DNA from: Salinimicrobium catena
GTDB taxonomy: Bacteria; Bacteroidota; Bacteroidia; Flavobacteriales; Flavobacteriaceae
Reading direction: 5' to 3'
Assembly (NCBI RefSeq): GCF_900102915.1
Contig: NZ_FNGG01000003.1
Span: 62,001-126,000, forward strand
Length of the DNA stretch: 64,000 bases
In this document: positions 56,118-64,000 of the stretch, one piece after another
Numbering within the stretch: the first letter of the stretch is position 1
How the letters are laid out: every line of letters starts with the position of its first letter
Position numbers and translations under genes: made by a program
The notes under the pieces: model-generated
The model's database searches: none
Seen by the model: the letters and a program-made list of their open reading frames with translations, nothing else
What the model was told of the DNA's origin: nothing

Positions 56118-56801
56118 ATGAAGAAGGTTATCTTGATCATATCGGCAATTCTGGTTCTCTTGTCCTGGATAAATATTGAATATGCTTTTGTGCAAAGTAA
56201 GATTCTTCGAATAATAATATCCAGTATTTTTTTATTCTTTGCCTTACGAGTAGGACATATAGGAAAGAATGCAGGAGTTATACCCTTTGTTTTACTCCCC
56301 CTATGTGATGTTTTTCTCCTTGGTTGGGAGAAAGACTTTATCAAATTGGCCTATTATGTAACTCATATAATATTTCTTCTTACGTTGATGTTTTTAACTG
56401 TAAGAGTTCTGGGAAGGGTAAAAGTTACAATTTTCGACATTATAGTTCTTGGAGCTTTTTTGGGAATCAATTCATTTATTCTCCTTTATTTAGGACAGTT
56501 CTTTTCTATCGATTTGCAAAGCGACATTTTAGAGGTTACATTTTATATAAATGGTTTTCTCATTATTGCACTAGTGCTGATAGCTTTTTTCTTCAGTATT
56601 CATAAAGCCAATACACTAACGTCCTACTTTTTTCTAGGAGTGTTACTATTGTCCCTTTCCGAATTAGTGATATATGCCATTCTTTTTATGGATCAAAAGA
56701 ATTGGCAGAACATCGATAATCTGTTGTACGTTATAAGTTTATTTTTCCTGGTTCGAAGTTTTCAGGAGCATGTAATTTTTATAGAAGCGGAGTCTGATTA
56801 A
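56118..56801 (+). CDS. polytopic membrane protein, weakly YhhN/lysoplasmalogenase-like
   Basis: A 227-residue protein with about eight membrane helices. The segment 'PFVLLPLCDVFLLGWEKDFIKLAYYVTHIIFLL' (about 55-87) resembles the conserved part of YhhN proteins, some of which hydrolyse lysoplasmalogens. The similarity is weak and the acidic catalytic residues could not be confirmed. It is convergent with the wHTH-membrane gene, with a 17-base gap. Confidence 0.6.
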   Translation: MKKVILIISAILVLLSWINIEYAFVQSKILRIIISSIFLFFALRVGHIGKNAGVIPFVLLPLCDVFLLGWEKDFIKLAYYVTHIIFLLTLMFLTVRVLGRVKVTIFDIIVLGAFLGINSFILLYLGQFFSIDLQSDILEVTFYINGFLIIALVLIAFFFSIHKANTLTSYFFLGVLLLSLSELVIYAILFMDQKNWQNIDNLLYVISLFFLVRSFQEHVIFIEAESD

Positions 56802-56818
56802 CTGAGGTTAAAAATAAG

Positions 56819-57160
56819 CTAGTTTATCTCTAATTGGAGATATAATAATCCTATACTTAAAATAAGAATCAACGGTATAGCGGCAAAATAAATCCATTTT
56901 CGTTCTATCTCTCTATTCATCGCATCCTTCAAAAGTTTTTCTTCAAATCTTTCCAGCACAATATATTTCTCAACCCCAAACTTCAAAGCCGCTTTACCTT
57001 TTTTAGTGATCGTTATAGCACCTTCAGGAGTAACATAAATTAAATTGTACTTTTGTAACTGCAAGAAAATCTTTATTTCTTTTTCAGAATTTAATTGAGG
57101 CATTGAACAAACTTTGTCCTGGAAAATCCTTAATACGTGTTCTTTAACATTTTCTTTCAT
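56819..57160 (-). CDS. winged-helix-like protein with C-terminal membrane helix
   Basis: A 113-residue protein: an N-terminal ~60 residues of wHTH type ('LQLQKYNLIYVTPEGAITITKKGKAALKFG') and a single C-terminal helix (WIYFAAIPLILILSIGLLYLQ). It is probably tethered to the membrane. It may be related to the 56-residue protein at 55193-55363. Role unknown. Confidence 0.6.
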   Translation of the reverse strand: MKENVKEHVLRIFQDKVCSMPQLNSEKEIKIFLQLQKYNLIYVTPEGAITITKKGKAALKFGVEKYIVLERFEEKLLKDAMNREIERKWIYFAAIPLILILSIGLLYLQLEIN

Positions 57161-57485
57161 TATTATCTCAGATTTGGGAAGACATAAATAATCAAGGCCC
57201 TAAAAATTTGATCGTTAAATTTTTAACTTCTTCTGTCACTACTAAAAAGGTCTCTACTTCAGATCAATCTATTTTCTTTTTCTTATACGTTAGAACTACA
57301 TTTTATCCTGATATTATTAACCTTCTATTAGGAAGAAAGATGTGAAGAAATAATTACCTTGTTGTTTAGTAGAATAACAGGCAACAACAACCATGGCTTA
57401 GATTGAGTAAAATGATGCGCCTCTTTTTATAACTTTTCCAGAGGGAGAAATTAAACAGTAATCATAGTTTCTTTTGGTTAATCGT
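57161..57485. other. gene-free stretch upstream of the attenuator-like hairpin
   Basis: No frame or repeat is recognised. If the hairpin at 57486-57544 is a transcript end, the transcript should start in this stretch. Confidence 0.4.
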
Positions 57486-57544
57486 AGAGGGGAAACCTCT
57501 TTGGGAATGCAGAAGTATTCACTTCTCCCTGAAGGGGTTTTTTT
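57486..57544 (+). terminator. terminator with competing upstream hairpin
   Basis: AGAGG (57486-57490) pairs with CCTCT (57496-57500). The same CCTCT, extended to CCTCTTTGGGA (57496-57506), can instead pair with TCCCTGAAGGGG (57526-57537), enclosing GAAGT/ACTTC (57512-57525), and a run of seven T follows (57538-57544). The mutually exclusive stems resemble an attenuator or the end of a small RNA, 100 bases before the Rrf2 start. Confidence 0.5.
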
Positions 57545-57643
57545 GTATCGAAAAAGAATTTACCATTTTGGGACGGCGTTCTGGAGAAAGAGATAAGACT
57601 CTTTCAAATTCTAAGATTGCCGAAATATTTCTACCTTGTGACG

Positions 57644-58078
57644 ATGCTTTCTAAAAGGACTAAATATGGAATAAAAGCACTGGCTCATCTGGCAAGAAAG
57701 GCTGAAAGGGAACCTGTGCAAACCGCCGAGATTGCTAAATGTGAAAACATATCCCATAAATTTCTGGAAAATATCCTCATCAGTCTTCGAAAAGCTGGTT
57801 TTCTGGGTTCGAGAAAAGGAAAGGGTGGGGGATATTATTTGATGAACCCCCCTTCACAAATAAAAATGACAGATGTGATCAGAGAGTTGGAAGGACCTAT
57901 TGCGATGGTCCCCTGTGTTAGCCTTAATTACTATGAGAGGTGTGAAGATTGTCCTGATGAAGCTGCCTGCTCAGTACATGCCCTTATGATCCAGGTGAGG
58001 GACAGCACCTTGAGAGTATTGGGTGAGAATACCCTGGATGATATTGCGCAGGACAAGAGGAAAATAAATTCCCAATAA
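57644..58078 (+). CDS. Rrf2-family regulator
   Basis: A 144-residue protein from the ATG at 57644: a winged helix ('MLSKRTKYGIKALAHLARKAEREPVQTAEIAKCENISHKFLENILISLRKAGFLGSRKGKGGGYYL') and a Cys-rich stretch, PCVSLNYYERCEDCP with a further Cys at AAC (four Cys), that could bind a metal or cluster as in IscR. The gene precedes an ATP-grasp gene by 179 bases, with an 8-bp inverted repeat between, so a role in controlling the sulfur-related genes downstream is likely. Confidence 0.9.
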   Translation: MLSKRTKYGIKALAHLARKAEREPVQTAEIAKCENISHKFLENILISLRKAGFLGSRKGKGGGYYLMNPPSQIKMTDVIRELEGPIAMVPCVSLNYYERCEDCPDEAACSVHALMIQVRDSTLRVLGENTLDDIAQDKRKINSQ

Positions 58079-58147
58079 TATGTTAAAAATGAAAATTGAA
58101 TGGCTAAAAAGAAGATTCTTTTTACCAGGACCATTACTTTTGCCTTG

Positions 58148-58170
58148 AAACCTACTTAATTGGTAGGTTT
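58148..58170. promoter_or_regulatory. inverted repeat, candidate Rrf2 operator
   Basis: AAACCTAC (58148-58155) and GTAGGTTT (58163-58170) with a 7-base spacer, 88 bases before the ATP-grasp start and 70 after the Rrf2 stop. Size and symmetry suit a dimeric winged-helix protein. Whether it binds Rrf2 is inference. Confidence 0.5.
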
Positions 58171-58257
58171 AATATGATAAACGGGAAAACACTTTCAAAG
58201 AATTAAACTGTGGATTTTTCCTTTAGAAACAAATAATGCCCAAACAGTTAATGTAAA

Positions 58258-59244
58258 ATGAATTATAAACGAAATACCCTTGCAATTTTCCACGAGCATC
58301 CAGATTGGTTCAAGCCTCTTTTCTCAGAGCTAGAAAAAAGAAAACTTCCATATAAAATATATAATGCAGCAGCGCATAGCTTTAGTCCTTTCATGCAGCA
58401 GCAGGATCTGTCGTATAAAGTCTTTTTTAACAGAATGAGTCCGTCGGCATACCTGCGCGACAATACACAGGCCATTTTTTATACCACGAGCCTTCTCAGT
58501 TATCTTGAGAGTAAGGGCGTGCGGGTAATAAATGGTTCAAAGGCCTGGAGGTACGAAATTTCCAAGGCTCTCCAACTCAGCTTGCTTGATTCTTTAGAGC
58601 TGTCTTATCCAAAAGCTGTGGTGATTAATCATGCGTCACAGGCTGTGGAGGCAAGCAGGGAATTGCGTTTCCCAATTGTGGTAAAAGCCAACATAGGAGG
58701 AAGTGGTGCAGGAATTGTGCGCTACAACAGCGCCGAGGAGCTTCACCAGGCGGTTTCTGAAGGAAATATTGATCTAGGACTTGATCATACTGCTCTGGTC
58801 CAGGAATTCATTCCGGCCAGGGGAGGTCATATCCATAGGGTTGAAACTCTTCAGGGAAAATATCTTTATGGTATAAAGGTCTATACTTCCGGCGATAGCT
58901 TTAATCTTTGTCCGGCAGACATCTGCCAAACCACCAATGGACAGGAACTTGTTCGCAATGCCTGTGCCGTGGACGCGGCAAAGAACGGTCTCAAAGTAGA
59001 GGCTTTTACTCCGCCCCAGGAAATTATCAATAATATTGAAAAGATCATGCGTAAAACCGAAATTGAAGTAGGGGGTATAGAATACATCATTGATGACCGT
59101 GATGGACAACTATACTACTACGACATTAACGCGATGTCGAACTTTGTGGCTGATGCAGTTAATGTAATTGGATTTGATCCACATGGAAAACTGGTGGATT
59201 TCCTGGAAAAAGAAACAAATAAAAAATTAGAAGTAGCGATATGA
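58258..59244 (+). CDS. ATP-grasp ligase-like protein
   Basis: A 328-residue protein with the ATP-grasp fold: 'KAVVINHASQAVEASRELRFPIVVKANIGGSGAGIVRYNSAEE' (lysine- and glycine-rich loop, about 120-163), 'ALVQEFIPARGGHIHRVETLQGKYLYGIKVY' and a metal-binding 'YYYDINAMSNF' near the end. It joins a carboxylate to an amine or thiol using ATP; the substrate is unknown, and a RimK-like or metabolic ligase role is possible. The stop overlaps the start of the flavin oxidoreductase gene by 4 bases (ATGA), so they are coupled. Confidence 0.82.
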   Translation: MNYKRNTLAIFHEHPDWFKPLFSELEKRKLPYKIYNAAAHSFSPFMQQQDLSYKVFFNRMSPSAYLRDNTQAIFYTTSLLSYLESKGVRVINGSKAWRYEISKALQLSLLDSLELSYPKAVVINHASQAVEASRELRFPIVVKANIGGSGAGIVRYNSAEELHQAVSEGNIDLGLDHTALVQEFIPARGGHIHRVETLQGKYLYGIKVYTSGDSFNLCPADICQTTNGQELVRNACAVDAAKNGLKVEAFTPPQEIINNIEKIMRKTEIEVGGIEYIIDDRDGQLYYYDINAMSNFVADAVNVIGFDPHGKLVDFLEKETNKKLEVAI

Positions 59245-60258
59245 AGTTTGGATACTGGTTACCCGTTTTTGGTGGATGGTTGCGAAATGTAAACGAGGAG
59301 GAAATGTCAATTTCCTGGGACTATATAAAACAGCTTGCCCAGAAAAGTGAAGACTGGGGATATAGCCTTTCCCTGATCGCCGAATTATTTAAATGATATA
59401 AAAGGGGAGGAGGCGCCCTCCCTGGATGCCTGGTCTACAGCCGCAGCTCTTGCTGCTGTGACCAAGGAACTGGAAATCATGGTAGCCGTTAGGCCTACTT
59501 ACCACAACCCTGCACTACTTGCTAAAGCGGTTGCTAACCTGGAGCATATCAGCAATGACAGAATATCCCTAAACGTTGTGGCATCCTGGTGGAAAGCTGA
59601 AGCCGAAAAATACGGCATCGAGTTTGATCAACATGACAACCGTTACGCCAGGACCAGTGAATGGATTGAACTTCTGTCAAAGCTGTGGCAGGAGGATCAC
59701 GTTTCGTTTAACGGTAAGTATTATCAGGTACAGGATAACGTGCTGCAGCCAAAACCACGTAAAAAACCTTTTCTTTATGCCGGAGGGGAATCTGAAGCTG
59801 CCAAAACTATGATTAGTACGCAGTGTGATGGATATGTAATGCACGGTGACTCTCCCGAAGGAATAGCAAGGCGAATTGAAGGCATGAAGGAACGAAGGGA
59901 AAAGTTAGGACTGCCGCCAATGAAGTTTGGGGTGGCTGCTTATTCCATTGTTCGTGAAACTGAGCAGGAGGTTAAGAAAGAGATTGAAAGAATTACCAAT
60001 GTTGAGGCTTCTTCGGCCAGTTACAAAAATTACCAGCAATGGGTGGAAAATACTCAACTTGAAAATGAACTTTCAAAAAAAGATTATTCAGTCTCTAATC
60101 GTGGTCTTAGAACCGGTCTCACAGGGACTCCTGCACAGGTTCAGGATCAGATAGTCGCTTTTGAAAAAATTGGGGTGGATTTTTTCCTGTTACAGGCGAG
60201 CCCGCAATTGGAGGAAATGGAACGATTTTCAAATACAGTTATTAATCAGCTTATCTAA
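59241..60258 (+). pseudogene. LLM-class flavin-dependent oxidoreductase with frameshift
   Basis: The frame from the ATG at 59241 gives MKFGYWLPVFGGWLRNVNEE...SLSLIAELFK and stops at 59397. Another frame takes up 'NDIKGEEAPSLDAWSTAAALAAVTKELEIMVAVRPTYHNPALLAK' and runs to the stop at 60258. Both parts belong to one luciferase-like monooxygenase of the SsuD type (alkanesulfonate or sulfur compound oxidation). A one- or two-base indel near 59385 separates them. It could be a real inactivating mutation or a sequencing error. Otherwise the enzyme is complete (~338 residues). Confidence 0.8.
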
Positions 60259-60279
60259 AAAGTTATTTTTAAAGAAATC

Positions 60280-60311
60280 AACGGCTGTCATTGTGTATAG
60301 CCGTTTTTTTT
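60280..60311 (+). terminator. terminator of the ATP-grasp/oxidoreductase operon
   Basis: AACGGCT (60280-60286) and AGCCGTT (60299-60305) with a 12-base loop, followed by six further T. Confidence 0.85.
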
Positions 60312-60481
60312 GCCCCCTGCCCGATCAAGGTCAATTCCTGAGATACTGATCTTCAAGATTTTCTTACGCCCTTAGGCCACCATGAAAAAAAAGTGATAAT
60401 AGTACCTGTTATGGAACTTGCAGTTTTCAATTAGAACTCCCATATTTGCGTTTTCCAGTTCATTTAAATTTTTGAATTTTC

Positions 60482-60581
60482 GTTATCAAGAAAGGTTGAG
60501 GGAATAGACCCGTTGAAGCCTTGGCAACCCTCCTTCTGGAGAAGGTGCTAAATTCTACCGCTTTTTCTGCGGATAGATAAC
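60482..60581 (+). promoter_or_regulatory. SAM-I (S-box) riboswitch upstream of metH
   Basis: The element starts GTTATCAAGAAAGG, continues GAGGGAATAGACCC, TTGAAGCC and TTGGCAACCC, then AAGGTGCTAAATTC, and ends GGATAGATAAC. The ends GTTATC and GATAAC pair as P1, and the conserved core blocks are all present. It represses or activates expression in response to S-adenosylmethionine. The metH start lies 51 bases downstream. This copy serves as the full-length comparison for the compact one at 30794-30856. Confidence 0.9.
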
Positions 60582-60631
60582 AAAAAGAATATCCTTTCCC
60601 TTCTTTTTTGATAGCATTTTAATGCAATAAC

Positions 60632-61657
60632 ATGTCAAAAATAGAAGAAGTACTCTCTAAAAAAATTCTCATCCTGGATGGTGCCATGGGTACTATGTTG
60701 CAGGAGTATCGATTCACCGAAGAAGATTTCCGCGGAAAACGTTTTTCCGACTGGCCGGTTTCCCTAAAGGGCAATAATGATCTGTTGTCTCTTACACAGC
60801 CTAAGGCCATTGCAGATGTACACCGTAAATATTTTGAAGCTGGTGCAGACATAGTAGAAACCAATACCTTCTCAGGGACTGCCATTGCGATGGCAGACTA
60901 TAAAATGGAGGAACTGGTGTACGAAATGAATTTCGAATCGGCCAGGATAGCGAAGGAGGTGGCGAAAGAGGTGACTTCGCGAGATCCTGAAAAACCGCGT
61001 TTCGTAGCGGGGGCCATGGGGCCCACTAATAAAACGGCGAGCATGAGTCCAGATGTAAATGACCCCGGCTTTCGTGCTATTTCTTTTGAAGAACTTAGGA
61101 TTGCTTATAAACAACAGGCCCGTGCGCTCATAGACGGGGGAGTGGATGTATTGCTGGTGGAAACGGTATTCGATACCCTGAATGCCAAGGCCGCGCTTTT
61201 TGCTATTGATGAGCTTAAGGAAGAACTGGATAACGATATTCCGGTTATGATCAGTGGTACCATTACAGATGCTTCAGGAAGAACTCTTTCTGGCCAAACA
61301 GCAGAGGCCTTCCTGATCTCCATCTCCCACATGAATCTGCTAAGCGTTGGTTTCAATTGTGCGCTGGGAGCAAAACAGCTTACCCCATATCTGGAGGTAC
61401 TGGCCCAAAAATCTGCCGCCGGTGTATCGGCTTATCCCAATGCGGGGCTCCCAAATGCATTTGGGGAGTACGACCAGTCCCCGTGGGATATGGCGAATCA
61501 GATCAAAAACTATCTCGAGAGGGGTTTGGTTAATATTCTGGGCGGCTGCTGCGGAACAACTCCGGAACATATTCAAGCCATTGCCGCAGTTGCAAAAGAT
61601 TATAAGCCACGAGTGATTAAAAGAGAGTTAACATACGACAACTTTAAAGGATGCTAG
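60632..61657 (+). CDS. metH: methionine synthase, homocysteine-binding part (split MetH)
   Basis: A 341-residue homocysteine S-methyltransferase domain: '[24 protein letters not shown]' at the start, and the zinc Cys residues in VGFNCALG (about 237-240) and [11 protein letters not shown] (about 308-309). It corresponds to the N-terminal ~350 residues of B12-dependent methionine synthase, encoded separately in many Bacteroidota. The stop overlaps the start of the second metH gene. It is preceded by an S-box leader. Confidence 0.93.
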   Translation: MSKIEEVLSKKILILDGAMGTMLQEYRFTEEDFRGKRFSDWPVSLKGNNDLLSLTQPKAIADVHRKYFEAGADIVETNTFSGTAIAMADYKMEELVYEMNFESARIAKEVAKEVTSRDPEKPRFVAGAMGPTNKTASMSPDVNDPGFRAISFEELRIAYKQQARALIDGGVDVLLVETVFDTLNAKAALFAIDELKEELDNDIPVMISGTITDASGRTLSGQTAEAFLISISHMNLLSVGFNCALGAKQLTPYLEVLAQKSAAGVSAYPNAGLPNAFGEYDQSPWDMANQIKNYLERGLVNILGGCCGTTPEHIQAIAAVAKDYKPRVIKRELTYDNFKGC

Positions 61658-64000
61658 AAATCAGACCTCTTAAATTATCTGGGCTGGAGCCCCTGGTAAT
61701 CACCCCCGAAAGCAATTTCATAAACATTGGGGAGAGAACGAATGTCGCAGGTTCAAAGAAATTCCTGAGGCTTATAAAAGAAGAAAAATTTGAGGAAGCC
61801 CTATCTGTGGCCCGGGAGCAGGTAGAGGGTGGTGCACAGATCATAGACATCAATATGGACGACGGGTTAATTGAAGGAAGAGAAGCGATGGTTAAGTTCC
61901 TGAACCTGTTGGTTGCAGAACCCGATATTGCCCGGGTGCCTATAATGATCGACAGCTCCAAATGGGAGATCCTGGAGGCGGGTTTACAGGTTGTACAGGG
62001 AAAATGCGTGGTGAATTCAATTAGCCTCAAGGAAGGGGAGGAAGAGTTCCTCACGCACGCAAAGAGGATCAAACGCTACGGGGCTGCGGTCATCGTCATG
62101 GCCTTCGATGAGGTGGGGCAGGCAGATAACTATGAGCGTCGCGTGGAGATTGCCAAACGGTCCTATCAACTGCTTGTAGAGAAGGTGAAATTTCCGCCCG
62201 AGGATATCATTTTTGATCTGAATATCTTCCCGGTGGGAACAGGAATGGAAGAGCACCGACGGAATGCCATAGATTATTTTGAGGCCACTCGTTGGGTGAA
62301 AAAGAATCTTCCTCATGTGAGTTTAAGCGGGGGAGTGAGTAACGTCTCCTTTTCTTTCCGCGGAAATAATCCGGTGCGCGAAGCCATGCATTCTGTCTTT
62401 CTTTATCATGCTATACGGGCGGGAATGAACATGGGGATCGTAAATCCTGCTTTACTCGAAGTGTATGATAACATTCCAGAGGACTTGTTGGAGCATGTGG
62501 AAGATGTAATCCTTGATAGAAGGGATGACGCAACTGAAAGGCTACTCTCGTTTGCCGAGACAGTGGTCGGCACTGAAAAAGAAAGTAAAATAGACTTTTC
62601 CTGGAGGGAAAAGCTCCTACAGGAACGTATCACCCATGCTTTGGTGAAGGGAATAGATTCTTTTATAGTTGAAGATGTGGAAGAGGCACGCAAACAGAGT
62701 GACAGACCACTGGATGTAATTGAAGGCCCTCTGATGACCGGAATGAATGTAGTGGGAGATCTATTTGGAAGCGGAAAAATGTTCCTACCACAGGTGGTAA
62801 AGTCGGCCCGCGTGATGAAAAAAGCGGTGGCATACTTGCTGCCGTACATTGAGGCCGACAAAAAGAATAAAAGGAGCTCGGCTGGGAAAGTTCTTATGGC
62901 TACGGTAAAGGGAGATGTGCACGACATCGGGAAAAATATCGTGAGCGTTGTGCTGGGCTGTAATAATTATGAGATCATTGACCTGGGGGTAATGGTACCG
63001 CCGGAAAAGATCATTGAAACGGCCAAGACCGAAAACGTTGATGCTATTGGCCTAAGTGGATTAATCACACCGTCACTCGACGAAATGGTTTTCTTGGCGA
63101 AGGAAATGGATCGGCAGGGTTTCAGCGTTCCTTTGTTGATTGGTGGGGCTACTACCTCAAAGGCTCATACGGCAGTGAAAATTGATCCGCAGTACAGGAA
63201 CGCCGTCGTTCATATTAATGACGCTTCGCGTGCCGTTACTGTGGTGGGGGACTTGCTAAAGGTCAATACTCGTCAAAAATATATAGATGACCTTAAATCC
63301 GATTATGAAATATTCCGCCAGAATTTTAGCAAAAGGAGTAAGGTGAAATCTTTTTTAAGTTTAGGGCAGGCAAGGATTAATAAATTTTGTATTGACTGGA
63401 ACCAATCGAAGATTCACGCACCTCAAAAGCCAGGGATCCACGTCATTGAGGACCTGGAACTGGAGAAGCTGGAAAAATATATCGATTGGACCCCTTTTTT
63501 CAGGAGCTGGGAATTGCACGGGAGATATCCCAAAATACTTAAAGATGAGCTGGTAGGGGAACAAGCAACAACGCTTTTTACTGACGCACAGAAAATGCTG
63601 AGAAGGATCTTTGATGAGAGACTGCTAAAAGCAAAAGCTGTTTATGGTCTTTTTCCTGCGAATACGATTAATGTTGACGATATTGAAATTCGATATCGGG
63701 AGAATTCCGAAGAAAAAACAATGATTTTTCGCACCCTCCGTCAGCAGCTGGATAAACACGAAGGAAAGTCAAATTTCGCGCTGGCCGACTTTGTAGCACC
63801 ACGAGAATTAGGAATCCAGGATTATATGGGCTGTTTTTGTGTTACTGCGGGCTTTGGTACAGAACAACTGTCAAGACAATTTGAAGCAGAACACGATGAT
63901 TACAATTCCATTTTAATCAAAGGCCTTGCCGATAGGCTCGCCGAGGCTTTTGCTGAATATCTCCACGAAAAGATCAGGATAGATGATTGGGGCTATGCTC
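61651..64000 (+). CDS. metH: methionine synthase, folate-, cobalamin- and SAM-binding parts (partial at window end)
   Basis: The visible 783 codons cover the pterin-binding domain ('[16 protein letters not shown]' at 25-40, '[17 protein letters not shown]'), the cap and cobalamin domains with the B12-binding His in [11 protein letters not shown] (about 421-431), '[11 protein letters not shown]', and the start of the reactivation domain ('[28 protein letters not shown]'). The gene is cut by the window end. The ATG at 61651 lies inside the previous gene's last codons (7-base overlap). Together the two genes make a complete MetH. Confidence 0.93.
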   Translation, partial: MLEIRPLKLSGLEPLVITPESNFINIGERTNVAGSKKFLRLIKEEKFEEALSVAREQVEGGAQIIDINMDDGLIEGREAMVKFLNLLVAEPDIARVPIMIDSSKWEILEAGLQVVQGKCVVNSISLKEGEEEFLTHAKRIKRYGAAVIVMAFDEVGQADNYERRVEIAKRSYQLLVEKVKFPPEDIIFDLNIFPVGTGMEEHRRNAIDYFEATRWVKKNLPHVSLSGGVSNVSFSFRGNNPVREAMHSVFLYHAIRAGMNMGIVNPALLEVYDNIPEDLLEHVEDVILDRRDDATERLLSFAETVVGTEKESKIDFSWREKLLQERITHALVKGIDSFIVEDVEEARKQSDRPLDVIEGPLMTGMNVVGDLFGSGKMFLPQVVKSARVMKKAVAYLLPYIEADKKNKRSSAGKVLMATVKGDVHDIGKNIVSVVLGCNNYEIIDLGVMVPPEKIIETAKTENVDAIGLSGLITPSLDEMVFLAKEMDRQGFSVPLLIGGATTSKAHTAVKIDPQYRNAVVHINDASRAVTVVGDLLKVNTRQKYIDDLKSDYEIFRQNFSKRSKVKSFLSLGQARINKFCIDWNQSKIHAPQKPGIHVIEDLELEKLEKYIDWTPFFRSWELHGRYPKILKDELVGEQATTLFTDAQKMLRRIFDERLLKAKAVYGLFPANTINVDDIEIRYRENSEEKTMIFRTLRQQLDKHEGKSNFALADFVAPRELGIQDYMGCFCVTAGFGTEQLSRQFEAEHDDYNSILIKGLADRLAEAFAEYLHEKIRIDDWGYA

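Overview
The window comes from a member of the Bacteroidota, most likely a marine-type flavobacterium. The evidence is a SusC/SusD pair, a CTnDOT-type tra cluster with RteC, BfmA/BtgA and DUF5712 mobilisation proteins, small DUF6520 and DUF6377 proteins, a split metH behind an S-box leader, an A+T-rich sequence and mostly weak Shine-Dalgarno signals. No tRNA, rRNA, CRISPR array, transposase or integrase was seen.

About 0-49 kb reads as an integrative conjugative element (ICE) with its cargo. Left cargo: a RadC/JAB-like protein, a chloramphenicol-acetyltransferase-like protein, a two-gene restriction-modification locus (Eco57I-like methylase plus helicase), a small XRE regulator, a 745-base gene-free stretch full of nested hairpins, a SusC (broken)/SusD/M16-peptidase operon, an AraC/MauE/DUF6520/DUF7793 group and a PLP-synthase/acyltransferase fusion. 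ICE core: rteC, an excisionase-type HTH protein, a replication-like protein with a DnaC-like ATPase, then an endonuclease-like protein, SRAP, a ClC channel and a NhaC-family transporter that appears to sit behind a compact S-box-like leader. The tra operon (traE, F, G, I, J, K, M, N) runs from 31.08 to 37.81 kb behind a perfect 20-bp palindrome and ends at a clear terminator.

From 38.2 to 43.1 kb lies a run of unrelated promoter-poor genes (DUF6176, a membrane protein, DUF5694, a broken secreted protein, a CubicO-type hydrolase, a VOC protein). Most are followed by a 125-130 base imperfect inverted repeat with conserved ends and unpaired bases on one arm, like integron attC sites. This looks like a gene-cassette array inside the ICE. 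A lipoprotein and a DHFR-like gene follow, then the mobilisation operon (coupling protein, relaxase, BfmA-like) on the minus strand, with a candidate oriT upstream.

From 50 kb the content looks chromosomal: a deletion chimera of nrdB and nrdA, an Lrp regulator divergent from a TauE/SafE transporter, a paralogue of the ICE lipoprotein, small winged-helix-like proteins, and a sulfur/methionine region. That region has an Rrf2 regulator, a candidate operator, an ATP-grasp protein, a frameshifted flavin-dependent oxidoreductase, and an S-box leader driving a split metH whose second part runs off the window.

The most interesting points are the attC-like cassette array, the compact S-box-like element before the NhaC-family gene, the roughly 113-base nested hairpin with an alternative terminator upstream of susC, and the abrupt base-composition change inside the methylase gene at its NPPY motif.
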